Assembly (NCBI RefSeq): GCF_900098925.1
Contig: NZ_LT622358.1
Span: 56,187-120,186 of the forward strand
Source: Bacillus massiliglaciei
GTDB taxonomy: Bacteria; Bacillota; Bacilli; Bacillales; DSM-1321
Direction: 5' to 3'
DNA: 64,000 bases
The notes under the pieces are model-generated. The model saw nothing but the letters and a program-made list of their open reading frames with translations. It did not search any database and had not been told where the DNA came from. The position numbers and the translations under genes are program-made. Each line of letters opens with the position of its first letter. The stretch's first letter is position 1. Shown here in pieces: positions 44,939-55,000 of the stretch.

Positions 44939-45571
44939 TTGGGAAAAGATCAAACTAAAAAAATTCATTTAGTATTACTATCGTTAGTTACTGCAGTTTT
45001 TATTTGGTCAGTTATTCAGCCGGAAGGATACTTGATATGGACAATGGAAGTCCTTCCTGCGGGTGTGTTATTGATCATCTTAATAGCCACATATAATAAG
45101 TTTCGCCTCACCACTTTATCCTATATTATTATTGCAATTCTATCTATTACTATGTTCATCGGCGCCCATTATACTTACTCAAAAGTTCCTCTATTTAATT
45201 GGATAAAAGATCATTACGATCTAAACCGGAACCAATATGATCGGTTTGGGCATTTTCTAAAAGGTTTATATGCGATTGTGATTAGAGAAATAGTAATACG
45301 TAAAACCCCGCTTAAAAAAGGGCCGTGGTTATGGGCTGTCACATTAAGTTTTGCACTTACTATTGCCTCCTTATATGAAATTATAGAATGGTTAGCTACA
45401 ATAATTTCAAAAGGCGGAAAAGCTTCAAAGGACTTTTTAGGAACACAAGGTGATATTTGGGATGCACAATGGGATATGTCGTTAACATTAATAGGCTCTA
45501 TCATTGTACTGCTAACCTTCTCAAAACTACATAACAATCTGTTAAGAAAAAAGAATTTTTCAATCGATTAA
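44939..45571 (+). CDS. DUF2238 (YjdF-type) membrane protein
   Basis: About 210 residues, six membrane helices. TTG 44939 is favoured over GTG 44930 because GGAG lies eight bases before it. Family marks: GAHYTYSKVPLFNWIKDHYD, NQYDRFGHFLKG and IASLYEIIEWLA, GTQGDIWDAQWDM. Inner-membrane protein of unknown function, widespread in bacteria. 45572-45711 is empty. Confidence 0.85.
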   Translation: MGKDQTKKIHLVLLSLVTAVFIWSVIQPEGYLIWTMEVLPAGVLLIILIATYNKFRLTTLSYIIIAILSITMFIGAHYTYSKVPLFNWIKDHYDLNRNQYDRFGHFLKGLYAIVIREIVIRKTPLKKGPWLWAVTLSFALTIASLYEIIEWLATIISKGGKASKDFLGTQGDIWDAQWDMSLTLIGSIIVLLTFSKLHNNLLRKKNFSID

Positions 45572-45711
45572 AAGAGAAAAAATCCTAATATTTACAAAAA
45601 ATGAGTTAATAAGGAATGGAATTTTCTGCTAGGTTAAGAATGAATTCATTTAAACAAAAGGACCAAACACCATCCCAAATATTATTGGTTCGTTCCTGGT
45701 TCCTCTCTGTC

Positions 45712-45906
45712 AATTTAATCAAAGTGTTAATAAACAAAGTTACCCCTACAGATATCCCCGCGTTGCAAGATACTTTTTGTAAGAATCATTTTTTAACCCA
45801 TAAATAAATACAAAACGAGTCTTTTTTCGATATCAATATCATCAGCAAGTCAATGGGAGAACAAATTCCAGAACATTGATTGATTTAAATACTTTAAAGT
45901 TCATTA
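45712..45906 (-). pseudogene. Second PAP2 phosphatase copy, N-terminal remnant
   Basis: Matches 27808-28010 (the start of the broken PAP2 gene) with indels; catalytic motifs 1-3 are gone. The sequence upstream of the gene (45907-45990) also matches that of the first copy, so both came from one duplicated block. Confidence 0.7.
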
Positions 45907-46103
45907 AATATATCTTCTTTTCTAGATACATAAAATTCCCTCTTAAACAAGCATCGTCTAGTTAAGATCCTGTTGTTTCTTTATATATGTATCAAAAACA
46001 AGACATAAAAAATTTGTTTAATGGAAAAATAAATAAAACAGTCTTCAGTATGTCAGTGAAGATTTGAAATGCTGGTTCAATAAATAGGTGGAAGGATGAT
46101 TTA

Positions 46104-47588
46104 ATGACATCTTCACAAGAAAAAAGTGTTCAAAAATCAAAACCAGTCATTATGCTTGTTATTGATACATTAATGGACCCACCCCTACATGAGGCCATTA
46201 AAAATAATCGAGCACCAGCATTCAAGTATTTAATGGAGAACGGCATGTACTTTTCAGATGTTGTCAGTCCTTTTCCAACAATGTCTGTTAATGTTGACAC
46301 AACAATACTTACTGGTACCTATTGTAATGACCACCATTTACCCGGACTAGTTTGGTTCAATAAAAAAGAAAATCGTCTCATAAATTATGGTAGTCATATT
46401 CGTGAATTATGGAAACTTGGTCTTAGTCGATCTCTGGAAGATATCTTATTTCACATGAATGGTAATCATATCAGTAAGGGAGTAAAAACCATACATGAGG
46501 AGTTAGAGGACAAAGGTAAAGAGTCGGCTTCGATTAACGCACTCGTGTATCGAGGGAATACATCCCACTCTTATAAATTGCCAAAATTATTAACATGGTT
46601 TACTTCTATTCAAAAAGACCGTTCAACATTAGGCGCTAAAGTTTTTACCTATGGTTCATTAAAAAACATAAGTCGATCTAAACGGTATCAACGACTTTGG
46701 CAAAGGCTCGGGTTTAACAGTTCTTCTTCAGTTCAGGAATTAACTTATTTAATTAACAAAAATCAACTTCCTTCCTTTACGATTGCCTACTTTCCTGATC
46801 TTGATCAAAGTGTTCATAAACATGGACGTATGGATGTAAAAGGAATTGAAAAAGTCGATCAACATTTACAAAAGATTCTTAATGCATATGATTCATGGGA
46901 AGAAGCATTACAGAACAATATATGGATTACAATAGGGGATAATGGACAAGCTTGGATTGAGTCTGAACGTAAAGTGGCTTTAATCGATCTTAAGAAAATG
47001 CTAGGGGCATATCGAATTATGAAACTAAAGAAAGGGATTCAACAAAAAGATCAGATTGTGCTTGCCGTAAATGAACGTATGTCATATATTTACACATTAG
47101 ATACAAACACGTTACCTATAAATAAGCTTATACAAGAGCTAGATAATGATAAACGAATTGACGTGATTGCATGGCTGGAAGGGGCAACTATTAAGGTCAA
47201 GTCTGGTGGAAAAAAAGGAGAACTTCATTATCGAAAAGGTGGAGAATTGATTGATATATATAACCAGACATGGTTTGTTGAAGGGGATCATGGACTATTA
47301 GATATTACTGTAAATGACAATCAAATTCTCTACGGTGACTATCCAGATGCGTTGGGCCGATTATATAGCAGCTTACATTCACATGAAGGGAATTTCATCA
47401 TAGTCAGTGCTAAACCAGGCTATGAATTTATTGGTGAAGGCTCACCTACCCACGTAGGAGGGGCTAGCCATGGAGGATTGCACCAACAAGATTCTTTAGT
47501 ACCTTTGATTATAACAGGTACACGTTCAACACCAGCATATTTACGAATGGTAGATATAAAAGAATGGGTCTTATCGTTAATTAGTTAA
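46104..47588 (+). CDS. Alkaline-phosphatase-fold phosphodiesterase
   Basis: 494 residues, type I phosphodiesterase/nucleotide pyrophosphatase family. Metal and nucleophile sites: MLVIDTLMDPP (first Asp), PFPTMSVNVDTTILTGTYC (Thr nucleophile), PDLDQSVHKHGRMD (Asp/His), GDNGQ and the late HVGGASHGGLHQQDSLVPLI. No signal peptide, so cytosolic unless exported otherwise. Shine-Dalgarno GGTGGAAGGATG. A deletion of this gene is visible in the sister block at 28190-28213. Substrate unknown; phosphonate, nucleotide and lipid-headgroup hydrolases share the fold. Confidence 0.85.
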   Translation: MTSSQEKSVQKSKPVIMLVIDTLMDPPLHEAIKNNRAPAFKYLMENGMYFSDVVSPFPTMSVNVDTTILTGTYCNDHHLPGLVWFNKKENRLINYGSHIRELWKLGLSRSLEDILFHMNGNHISKGVKTIHEELEDKGKESASINALVYRGNTSHSYKLPKLLTWFTSIQKDRSTLGAKVFTYGSLKNISRSKRYQRLWQRLGFNSSSSVQELTYLINKNQLPSFTIAYFPDLDQSVHKHGRMDVKGIEKVDQHLQKILNAYDSWEEALQNNIWITIGDNGQAWIESERKVALIDLKKMLGAYRIMKLKKGIQQKDQIVLAVNERMSYIYTLDTNTLPINKLIQELDNDKRIDVIAWLEGATIKVKSGGKKGELHYRKGGELIDIYNQTWFVEGDHGLLDITVNDNQILYGDYPDALGRLYSSLHSHEGNFIIVSAKPGYEFIGEGSPTHVGGASHGGLHQQDSLVPLIITGTRSTPAYLRMVDIKEWVLSLIS

Positions 47589-47989
47589 AGCAAAGGATAC
47601 TTATACAAAATGGCTTTAAATGAATGAAAGCTTTTTTAATTTAGTAAAGAAGATTTGCTGCTGTGACAAATGTCTAATCCATAAGTCGAGCTGTTCCATC
47701 GCCATAATCTTTTAGAGATTACACATGCACGCACTACCCGATTTGCATAAAGTGTTACAAGATTGGGGCAGCGTGCTTCCTTTTTAATGTCTTTTTTTTC
47801 TGAAAGTATTAAAAAATCGACAAGAGCAATCAAGATATGCGAAGCCAGATATACTTGATCTTTCCAAATGGCGGATTCTTCATAAAGTAAATGATGATAC
47901 AGTTGGGATCAAACCGTATTTGAAACGACACAATGGAAATTAGCAGATGGCAGAAGTGAAATTTATCTTATAATCTATTACAAAACCAG
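47589..47989. other. Scrambled stretch without a recognised gene
   Basis: Short coding-like pieces on both strands (for example RCPNLVTLYANRVVRACVIS, minus strand about 47700-47780, and LDLSKWRILHKVNDDTVGIK, plus strand about 47850-47910) but no gene with a start. 47640-47690 matches the DNA after the deletion scar at 28213. Confidence 0.4.
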
Positions 47990-48390
47990 GTCGAATATTT
48001 AAAAAAGCAATATCCAAATCTGTAAGAGGAGGAGGTATACCGAGTTAATCCAATCGATATCAACTCATTGATTCCATGAAGGAGCTTTACCTCATTACTT
48101 GGTTAGCTGAAATGGCGGGGATACAGCATTCTGGTTACTACAAATGGGTGAAAAATGGGGGGGCAGTCAAGCCGCGCGAAAAAAGAAAAATCATTAAAAC
48201 AACAGATTTACCTATTCATCAAGAACATAAGGAATATGGCTATCCTCGTATGAAAATTGCTTTACAAGAACGAGGCTTCTTTGTGAATCCTAAAAAAATG
48301 TATTGATTAATGCATAGCTCAGTGTACAATCCATCATTCGTAAGAAACGCCGCTTCTATAAAGGAGTTAATTCTTGGCTATAGAAAACTC
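47990..48390 (+). pseudogene. IS3-family transposase remnant
   Basis: QVEYLKKQYPNL (end of OrfA), then WLAEMAGIQHSGYYKWVKNG, IHQEHKEYGYPRMKIALQER and, after a frameshift, LSVQSIIRKKRRFYKGVNSW. This is the start of an OrfB; the DDE core is absent. A fourth IS3-type element, distinct from the other three. Confidence 0.75.
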
Positions 48391-48491
48391 TATTTATTTT
48401 CATAACTATCAACGCTTTCAAAAATGGCTCAGCCACCTAGCACCAGTTGAATTTCGATGCCAGATGGCATAGTCTTTTATAGCTGTACGGT

Positions 48492-48683
48492 TTACTGATT
48501 TTCCATTTGCTGACCTATTTCCTTTTCCGCTATATATTGATTGGCATCTTTTAAGTCGGTATATTCATCGATTGAATCACCGGGAATAAATTTCTTATTC
48601 GGGTACTGATTGTCGGTCTGGATTGTGACGGCCTGTTTGTCGCGGCCGTTCGCTGTATACGTATGATCCTTTTTTTTTGCCAA
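48492..48683 (-). CDS. Small hydrophilic protein, perhaps DUF4025
   Basis: 63 residues from TTG 48683 behind AAAGGAG. MAKKKDHTYTANGRDKQAVT, PNKKFIPGDSIDEYTDLKDA: charged, no membrane helix. The pattern is like the YozP/DUF4025 family, but I am not certain. At the right border of the island, divergent from yqhO. Confidence 0.55.
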   Translation of the reverse strand: MAKKKDHTYTANGRDKQAVTIQTDNQYPNKKFIPGDSIDEYTDLKDANQYIAEKEIGQQMENQ

Positions 48684-48848
48684 ATGATTTGCTCCTTTCT
48701 GTACGTGCTTATGTATAGCATGTTCTATTATTAAAAAAATATTGGAGCCAGTATGCCTTTATATCCTCAAGAGAGTCCCTTCCTAAAAAAGTCATAATTC
48801 CGGTATGTGCAGCTTAAAAATGTAGTAGGCCGGAATAGGGGTGGGGAA

Positions 48849-49727
48849 GTGATCATAGACGGGGTTTTTTCTGGAGGAGGGGTCAAGGGGTTTGCGATGG
48901 TAGGCGCTGTACAGGTTTTGGAAGAAAAGGGTTTCACTTTTCAGCGAATAGCCGGATCAAGCGCCGGATCGATCGTAGCGGCCTTCATAATGGCGGGCTA
49001 CTCCGGGAAAGAAATTGAACATATTCTGGAAGATTTAGACATTGGTGATTTCCTTGATAAGCGGCCTTTCTTGCCTTTTCCCTTCGCTAAATGGCTGATG
49101 ATGTATTGGAAACTGGGCCTATATAAAGGGGATGCTCTGGAAAAATGGATTCATGAGAAGCTCCGTGCACGAGGGGTCGTAACCTTTAAGGATATTCCGG
49201 ATCATTCCCTGCGTGTAATTGCTTCAGATATTACGAATGGCAAGCTTGTGGTCCTGCCTGATGATCTTGTTCAGTATCAGATTAATCCAAAGAATTTCCC
49301 TGTAGCTAAGGCAGTGAGGATGAGCTGCGGCATTCCTTACTTTTTTGAGCCGGTAAGACTGAAGGGGAAGCGCGGCGAGAATATATTCATTGACGGCGGA
49401 ATCTTAAGCAACTTTCCAATGTGGCTGTTCGATTCACCTGAAGGGAAAAAGGTGAGACCTGTTATCGGATTGAAACTGACGGGCGAAGATTATGCTGAGC
49501 CTCAAAGAATCCGAAATGCGGTTGAAATGTTTACCGCCTTATTCAGGACGATGAAGGACGCTCATGACTCTCGGTATATTTCCAAACGGCATGTGAAAAA
49601 TATCGTTTTCCTCCCGGTTAAGGGTGTCTCTGCCACTGACTTTTTAGTGAATGACGAAAAGCGGGAAGAATTGCTCCAAATTGGAAGACTTCATACGATG
49701 GAGTTTTTGAAAAAATGGGGATATTGA
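48849..49727 (+). CDS. yqhO: YqhO, patatin-like phospholipase
   Basis: 292 residues with GTG 48849, which follows GGGGTGGGGAA; an upstream frame from 48807 is less likely. Patatin Ser-Asp dyad hydrolase: oxyanion loop FSGGGVKGFAM, nucleophile GSSAG and DGG in FIDGGILSNFP. The membrane helix-like FPFAKWLMMYWKLGL could dock on lipid. Core gene, as in B. subtilis, but with lipM and mntR absent upstream. Confidence 0.9.
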   Translation: MIIDGVFSGGGVKGFAMVGAVQVLEEKGFTFQRIAGSSAGSIVAAFIMAGYSGKEIEHILEDLDIGDFLDKRPFLPFPFAKWLMMYWKLGLYKGDALEKWIHEKLRARGVVTFKDIPDHSLRVIASDITNGKLVVLPDDLVQYQINPKNFPVAKAVRMSCGIPYFFEPVRLKGKRGENIFIDGGILSNFPMWLFDSPEGKKVRPVIGLKLTGEDYAEPQRIRNAVEMFTALFRTMKDAHDSRYISKRHVKNIVFLPVKGVSATDFLVNDEKREELLQIGRLHTMEFLKKWGY

Positions 49728-49738
49728 ATGAACAAAAA

Positions 49739-49782
49739 GAGAAATCGGACCTTTAAAAGGAGGCCCGATTTCTCTTTTTGTT
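49739..49782. terminator. Shared terminator of yqhO and yqhP
   Basis: AAAAAGAGAAATCGG / CCGATTTCTCTTTTT arms, bidirectional; the minus arm overlaps the last codons of yqhP. Confidence 0.8.
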
Positions 49783-50133
49783 TTTTTTTCCTTCTATAAC
49801 AGTTAACTGAACATCAGATTTTCGTCTTGAAATGGGTCTCTTCTTCGATTTAGCGCTGGAGAAACTGGCCACATTGCTTTCTTTTGTTTTGGCTGAACGG
49901 CTTTTGTGGCGCTTTTTGGACTGTCTGGCCGCTTTTTTGAAAGACCTTTGCTCTTTTTTATCGGGTCCGGCATTTGTTAATCGGGTATAAATCATATAAA
50001 TAACCCCTATCACTGCTGCGCCTATCAGGATATTCCTGAAAAATCCGATTGGGTTGGATACGAGGCTCATGGTAATTCCGAGGATTCCGAGGGTAATGAT
50101 CCCAAACATCAGATATGATAAAGAACGATTCAC
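49753..50133 (-). CDS. yqhP: YqhP, membrane protein with basic tail
   Basis: 126 residues. Two membrane helices (YLMFGIITLGILGITMSLV; ILIGAAVIGVIYMIYTRL), then a strongly basic, Ser/Lys/Arg-rich cytosolic tail (KKAARQSKKRHKSRSAKTKE). Position and layout as YqhP in B. subtilis. Shine-Dalgarno AAGGAGGTG. Function unknown. Confidence 0.85.
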   Translation of the reverse strand: MNRSLSYLMFGIITLGILGITMSLVSNPIGFFRNILIGAAVIGVIYMIYTRLTNAGPDKKEQRSFKKAARQSKKRHKSRSAKTKESNVASFSSAKSKKRPISRRKSDVQLTVIEGKKNKKRNRASF

Positions 50134-50228
50134 AAAGACACCTCCTTAAGAGCATCTTAAGCATTTTTACCTTATTTTAAACCCATTCAGTATAAATATT
50201 CTTGAATTCTGTATCCTCTGTTATTTTT

Positions 50229-51179
50229 TTACACTATATCTTCTGCTCCTAAACCTTCTCGCTGTTTTTTTTCGAGGCTGAGCAGTTCATTGAACGAAGC
50301 CAAAGCAACTTCTACCTGACTGTCATCGGGCTCTTTTGTGGTTAATAGCTGGAGCCATAATCCAGGATAGCCGAGAAAACGAAGAACAGGAATATCCCTT
50401 ACTTTATTTGTCAGCTGAAGAACTTCGAACGAAATACCCAGTACGACAGGAATCAGCAGAACCCGGTTTACGACCCGCACCCAAAGAGGGTCGACAGGAA
50501 CGAGCATATATACGAATACCCCGACAATTACGGTGAACAGGATAAAACTGCTTCCGCAGCGATAATGAAGCCTGGAGCTTGCCTGGACATTTGCCACTGT
50601 CAGTTCTTTGCCGCTTTCATAACAGTTTATGACTTTATGTTCGGCTCCATGATACTGAAAAACGCGTTTGACTAATGGTGTCAATGAAACGAGATAAATA
50701 TAAACTAAAAGAAGGATTAGCTTGAAAAGGCCTTCAATCAGAATCTGGGAAGTATCACTCTTGAATATCGGTTTAGTGAATTCCGCGAGAAATACAGGGA
50801 TCAAGGTGAAAAGCAGTTTTCCGAAGAGGAAAGAAAGCACTCCAACCACAGCGACACCCAGCCACAAACTCAGTTTAGATGTCTCTTTTTCTATTTTCTC
50901 CGTACTGGCATCATTTTCCTTCTCTTCTTCATACTGTTCAGATGAAAAGTTTAGATGCTTTGAACCAGTTGCGCTCGATTGGATCAGAGCAACAATGCCC
51001 CGGAGGAAGGGGATCTTTTTTAATCGGTCCATGGCAGGGCTGGCCTTTCTAGGGAGACGGTAATAAGCGATCGTTGAATCTTTACGGCGGACTGCCGTGA
51101 CTGTATGGCGTTTACCGCCGAACATTACACCTTCAACGACTGCCTGCCCGCCGTAGACGGGTTTTTGAACCTCTGACAT
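50229..51179 (-). CDS. yqhQ: YqhQ, DUF1385 membrane protein
   Basis: 316 residues. Starts PVYGGQAVVEGVMFGGKRHT, the DUF1385 signature, followed by four or more membrane helices and QYHGAEHKVINCYESGKELT, with conserved His/Cys that suggest metal binding, then RCGSSFILF. Widely conserved in Firmicutes, no established function. Confidence 0.92.
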   Translation of the reverse strand: MSEVQKPVYGGQAVVEGVMFGGKRHTVTAVRRKDSTIAYYRLPRKASPAMDRLKKIPFLRGIVALIQSSATGSKHLNFSSEQYEEEKENDASTEKIEKETSKLSLWLGVAVVGVLSFLFGKLLFTLIPVFLAEFTKPIFKSDTSQILIEGLFKLILLLVYIYLVSLTPLVKRVFQYHGAEHKVINCYESGKELTVANVQASSRLHYRCGSSFILFTVIVGVFVYMLVPVDPLWVRVVNRVLLIPVVLGISFEVLQLTNKVRDIPVLRFLGYPGLWLQLLTTKEPDDSQVEVALASFNELLSLEKKQREGLGAEDIV

Positions 51180-51354
51180 GCTGACACCAACCTAATTAAG
51201 TATTTCACGTAGCTTCCGAATCGGTGAAGTTGCGTGTTTAGATTCATGATACCTAAAAAAACAGAAAACCTCTACTATATCTGTTTGTCCAAATGAAGAA
51301 AAAGAAAATATTTCTATTTAGGACGGGCATACTAAAGCCGGAGGTGTCAAAGAT

Positions 51355-51855
51355 ATGCAAAATCATCCAAAATCAGCCCATTCTTCAGGAGGGGTCTTGC
51401 TGCATTCCGCCGTGACCGGATTTACAGGCGGAGCGCTTGCCTGCATAGCTGCACTGCTGGCAAAATACTTTAACCTGATGGAATTCACGCCCCTATTTCT
51501 TCTTACATCCTGGTCGGACCTAAACTGGATTGACCGGTGGCAGGGAAAGGCGGCCGTTATCTTGCTGAGCGGAATTCTGTCTGTTTTGCTGGCTTTATTC
51601 TATTACTTGTTGATGAAGCGGATAAAAAGTATGTTTGGCGGCCTGTTTTTCGGAATTATTTGCTGGCTGCTGGTTATGTATGCGTTAAATCCGATGTTCT
51701 CCGATCTTCCGGCTGTTCAGGAAATGTCCAAGAATTCAATCATCACGAGCATATGCATTTTTTTACTGTATGGAGTATTCACAGGTTTTTCTATTTCGTT
51801 TGATTATCATGAATTCCATCGCCCGGAAGAACGGTTACATGAATCTGAGCGCTAA
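51355..51855 (+). CDS. yqhR: YqhR, membrane protein
   Basis: 166 residues, four membrane helices. ATG behind GGAGGTG. Conserved pattern LHSAVTGFTGGALACIAALL and SFDYHEFH near the end. Core synteny. Function unknown. Confidence 0.88.
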   Translation: MQNHPKSAHSSGGVLLHSAVTGFTGGALACIAALLAKYFNLMEFTPLFLLTSWSDLNWIDRWQGKAAVILLSGILSVLLALFYYLLMKRIKSMFGGLFFGIICWLLVMYALNPMFSDLPAVQEMSKNSIITSICIFLLYGVFTGFSISFDYHEFHRPEERLHESER

Positions 51856-51951
51856 ATAGAGTCCTCTGAAAAAAGTAGTAAGACAATTTATAGGTGTGTT
51901 AGAATATTCTTGTAAAGCATATCGTTTACTTTTATAAAAGCGGGTGTTGGC

Positions 51952-52404
51952 ATGACAAGGATATTACTAATCAACGGTCCGAATCTTAACCGTCTGGGAA
52001 GCAGGGAACCGGCTCATTATGGTTCTGCAACGCTTAAGGATGTAGAAGAGGCGCTCAGCCGGAAGGCTTCGGAGCAAGGTGCGGAACTGAGCTGTTTCCA
52101 GTCCAATCATGAAGGAGCCCTTATCGATAAACTTCATTGGGCGGAAGATGAAAGTATCGATGGGATAATACTGAATCCAGGCGCTTTTACCCATTACAGC
52201 TATGCGATAAGGGATGCGATTGCCGGTATAGACGTGCCGGTCATTGAAGTTCATATTTCAAACATACATGCCAGGGAGAGCTTCCGTCATCAATCAGTAA
52301 CGGCTGCTGTGGCAGCGGGGCAGATTGTCGGTCTGGGCGTATTTGGATATGAACTGGCGCTAGAAGCGGCAATAAATTTGGCAAGGGGGGAGCATGATGG
52401 ATAA
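51952..52404 (+). CDS. aroQ: Type II 3-dehydroquinate dehydratase
   Basis: 150 residues, third step of the shikimate pathway. Family blocks: [20 protein letters not shown] (with catalytic Tyr23), [29 protein letters not shown], and [17 protein letters not shown] (catalytic His and substrate-binding Arg). Called yqhS in B. subtilis. Its stop overlaps the start of yqhT. Confidence 0.95.
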   Translation: MTRILLINGPNLNRLGSREPAHYGSATLKDVEEALSRKASEQGAELSCFQSNHEGALIDKLHWAEDESIDGIILNPGAFTHYSYAIRDAIAGIDVPVIEVHISNIHARESFRHQSVTAAVAAGQIVGLGVFGYELALEAAINLARGEHDG

Positions 52405-53458
52405 ATTAACTCGTTTAAGAGAGGCAATGGCAAAGGTTCAGGTCGATGGTTTTTTGATTACAAGTACATATAATCGGCGCTTTTTAACGAATTTCACCGG
52501 CAGTGCGGGTGTTGTTCTGGTTTCTGGGAACGAAGCAAAATTCATCACCGACTTTCGCTATGTTGAACAGGCAGGCAAGCAGGCAGCCGGTTTTGAAATC
52601 GTGCAGCATAAAGGGACCATTATAGAAGAAGTAGGCAGGCAGGCAGAAGCGATGGGGATTGCCCGTCTGGGATTTGAACAGGATCATGTAACATATTCCT
52701 CCTACAGCGCGTATTCATCCGCCGTTAAAGCTGAGATGGTTCCTATATCAGGTGTCATAGAGAATTTACGCTTGATTAAGACAGCGTCAGAGATTAAGAT
52801 ATTAAAGGAAGCGGCAGCAATTGCCGATGCAGCATTCACTCATATTCTCGATTATATCCGTCCGGGCGTGACAGAACTCGAAGTATCCAATGAACTGGAA
52901 TTTTTCATGAGGAAACAAGGAGCGGCTTCTTCTTCTTTCGATATTATAGTCGCTTCAGGCAAGAGATCTGCTCTGCCGCACGGAGTAGCTACGGATAAAG
53001 TAATTGAACAGGGTGATTTCGTCACACTGGATTATGGTGCTTATTTTAATGGGTATGTATCCGATATAACCCGTACATTAGCAGTCGGCCGTCCGGATGA
53101 AAAACTGGCAGCTATTTATGATATCGTTCTGGAAGCCCAGCTGAGGGGGATGGCAGGCATCAAGCCTGGCATGACCGGCAGGGAAGCGGACGCACTTACG
53201 CGTAATTTAATTGCTGAAAAAGGCTATGGTGAGTATTTTGGCCATTCCACAGGACACGGAATTGGCTTAGAAGTGCATGAAGGTCCCGCTTTATCAGTAC
53301 GGTCAGATATTATCCTGGAGCCTGGAATGGCGGTGACGGTGGAACCAGGGATTTATTTGCCGGGAACCGGCGGTGTACGGATAGAAGATGATATCATCAT
53401 AACGGCAGAAGGTAATGAATCGCTAACCAAGTCAACGAAAGAATTAATCATTCTGTAA
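52394..53458 (+). CDS. yqhT: YqhT, Xaa-Pro dipeptidase-like aminopeptidase P
   Basis: 354 residues. N-terminal creatinase-like domain, C-terminal pita-bread metalloprotease domain with metal ligands Asp in [17 protein letters not shown] (two), His in [14 protein letters not shown], Glu in VEPGIYLPG and Glu in RIEDDIII. Start at 52394 or the next ATG (52397), within aroQ. Probably trims proline-containing peptides, upstream of efp (EF-P relieves proline stalling). Confidence 0.93.
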   Translation: MMDKLTRLREAMAKVQVDGFLITSTYNRRFLTNFTGSAGVVLVSGNEAKFITDFRYVEQAGKQAAGFEIVQHKGTIIEEVGRQAEAMGIARLGFEQDHVTYSSYSAYSSAVKAEMVPISGVIENLRLIKTASEIKILKEAAAIADAAFTHILDYIRPGVTELEVSNELEFFMRKQGAASSSFDIIVASGKRSALPHGVATDKVIEQGDFVTLDYGAYFNGYVSDITRTLAVGRPDEKLAAIYDIVLEAQLRGMAGIKPGMTGREADALTRNLIAEKGYGEYFGHSTGHGIGLEVHEGPALSVRSDIILEPGMAVTVEPGIYLPGTGGVRIEDDIIITAEGNESLTKSTKELIIL

Positions 53459-53481
53459 GTAGTAGTGTAGGAGGACAAAAA

Positions 53482-54039
53482 ATGATTTCTGTAAACGATT
53501 TTCGTACAGGCGTAACAATTGAAGTAGATAATGGAATTTGGCAGGTAATTGATTTCCAGCACGTTAAACCAGGTAAAGGGGCGGCTTTTGTCCGTTCTAA
53601 ACTGCGCAATCTAAGAACTGGAGCGATTCAGGAAAAGACATTCCGTGCAGGAGAGAAAGTGGCGAAAGCCCATATTGAAAACCGCAAAATGCAATATTTA
53701 TATGCGAGCGGAGACAGCCATGTGTTTATGGATGCCGAGACATATGACCAAATCGAACTTCCTGCTTCTCAGATTGAACGGGAATTGAAATTCTTGAAAG
53801 AAAACATGGATGTTCATATCATGACGTTCCAAAGCGAAACAATCGGTGTTGAGCTTCCAAACACAGTTGTACTGGAAGTTGCCGAGACAGAACCGGGCAT
53901 TAAAGGAGATACATCTTCAGGCGGCACAAAAACAGCCGTAATGGAAACTGGCCTTGTTGTACAGGTGCCATTCTTCATTAACCAAGGAGATAAATTGATC
54001 ATCAATACTTCTGAGGGCACATATACTTCTCGCGCATAA
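53482..54039 (+). CDS. efp: Elongation factor P
   Basis: 185 residues, three beta-barrel domains; relieves ribosome stalling at polyproline. Lys32 at the loop tip ([11 protein letters not shown]) is the site modified with 5-aminopentanol in B. subtilis. The C-terminal signature [20 protein letters not shown] is complete. Shine-Dalgarno AGGAGG. A strong terminator follows at once. Confidence 0.97.
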   Translation: MISVNDFRTGVTIEVDNGIWQVIDFQHVKPGKGAAFVRSKLRNLRTGAIQEKTFRAGEKVAKAHIENRKMQYLYASGDSHVFMDAETYDQIELPASQIERELKFLKENMDVHIMTFQSETIGVELPNTVVLEVAETEPGIKGDTSSGGTKTAVMETGLVVQVPFFINQGDKLIINTSEGTYTSRA

Positions 54040-54047
54040 AAATTCAG

Positions 54048-54077
54048 GTCCGGGACACAGTTCCCGGACTTTTTTTG
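54048..54077 (+). terminator. efp terminator
   Basis: GTCCGGGA / TCCCGGAC stem and seven T. Confidence 0.9.
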
Positions 54078-54163
54078 AAATAGGACATGTTCTATGGCGC
54101 AATGGAGCGAAGAACTTGCTGCGAATAAAGAATTAAACACTTCAGGGGAGGGAGTCGCAGGCC

Positions 54164-54697
54164 ATGCAAAAAATCATCCCGGCATCACGGAACATGAAAG
54201 AGTTTGAGAGATTCCTGAAAAGCCCCTATGAATTAGGGGTGTTTTTGGAACTGCATATCTCCATGCTTAAATCTGTCCAATCACTGGCCCGGCAGCATAA
54301 TAAAAAAATGATTTATCACCTTGATCTCATTCATGGGGTTAAAAGTGATGAAGCTGGAACTGAATTTATTTGCCAGGAGTATAAGCCATACGGAATAATA
54401 TCGACAAAAGCAAATGTCATTATAACTGCTAAGAAAAAAGGTGTGAAAGCCATTCAGAGGCTGTTTCTGATTGATTCGCATGCCCTTGAGAAGAGCTTGG
54501 CGCTGGTAGCTAAAACCCGTCCGGATTATATAGAATTGCTTCCTGGAGCCATGCCGCAAATTATTGAGGAAATTGCGGGGACATCCGACATTCCGATCAT
54601 GGCTGGCGGATTCATTCGAACGAAGCAAGATGTAGAAGCAGCATTGCAGGCAGGAGCGCTTGGAGTGACAACATCTGACGTCCGCCTTTGGGAGTAA
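54164..54697 (+). CDS. glpP: GlpP, glycerol-3-phosphate-responsive antiterminator
   Basis: 177 residues. RNA-binding regulator which, with glycerol-3-phosphate, lets transcription pass the leader terminators of glpFK and glpD. TIM-barrel-like sequence with KMIYHLDLIHGVKSDEAGTE, GIISTKANVIITAKKKGVKA, IELLPGAMPQIIEEI and IMAGGFIRTKQDVEAALQAG. Shine-Dalgarno GGGGAGGGAG. Directly upstream of its two targets. Confidence 0.94.
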   Translation: MQKIIPASRNMKEFERFLKSPYELGVFLELHISMLKSVQSLARQHNKKMIYHLDLIHGVKSDEAGTEFICQEYKPYGIISTKANVIITAKKKGVKAIQRLFLIDSHALEKSLALVAKTRPDYIELLPGAMPQIIEEIAGTSDIPIMAGGFIRTKQDVEAALQAGALGVTTSDVRLWE

Positions 54698-54736
54698 AGG
54701 ATTTTACTATGAATTTCTGACTGTGGTGAAATATGA

Positions 54737-54765
54737 TTGACAGGGCTTTCATCTTATACTATATT
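54737..54765 (+). promoter_or_regulatory. Sigma-A promoter of glpFK
   Basis: TTGACA (54737-54742), 17 bases, TATATT (54760-54765). Confidence 0.8.
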
Positions 54766-54801
54766 GGTTTTAACTAAGTTAATAGATTGTGTCGAGAACT
54801 G

Positions 54802-54858
54802 GAGATTCACAAGGGATATCCTGCAGCGGCAGGTGTATTTGGTGTGAATCTCTTTTTT
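54802..54858 (+). terminator. glpF leader terminator, GlpP target
   Basis: GAGATTCAC (54802-54810) pairs with GTGAATCTC (54844-54852), followed by TTTTTT, about 145 bases before glpF. Premature stop of the transcript unless GlpP-glycerol-3-phosphate binds the leader. Confidence 0.8.
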
Positions 54859-55000
54859 GTTCCGGTGTGGGAAAAGCCGCAGGTTTTTTATGACTTTTCT
54901 CTCATAAACAGACATTTTTCCTTATATTTGAAAGCGGTTGCTTTTCATATAGCCGAGGAAGGTATTGCTTGGGGAAAACATTCAGAAAGGTGGAGACAGC

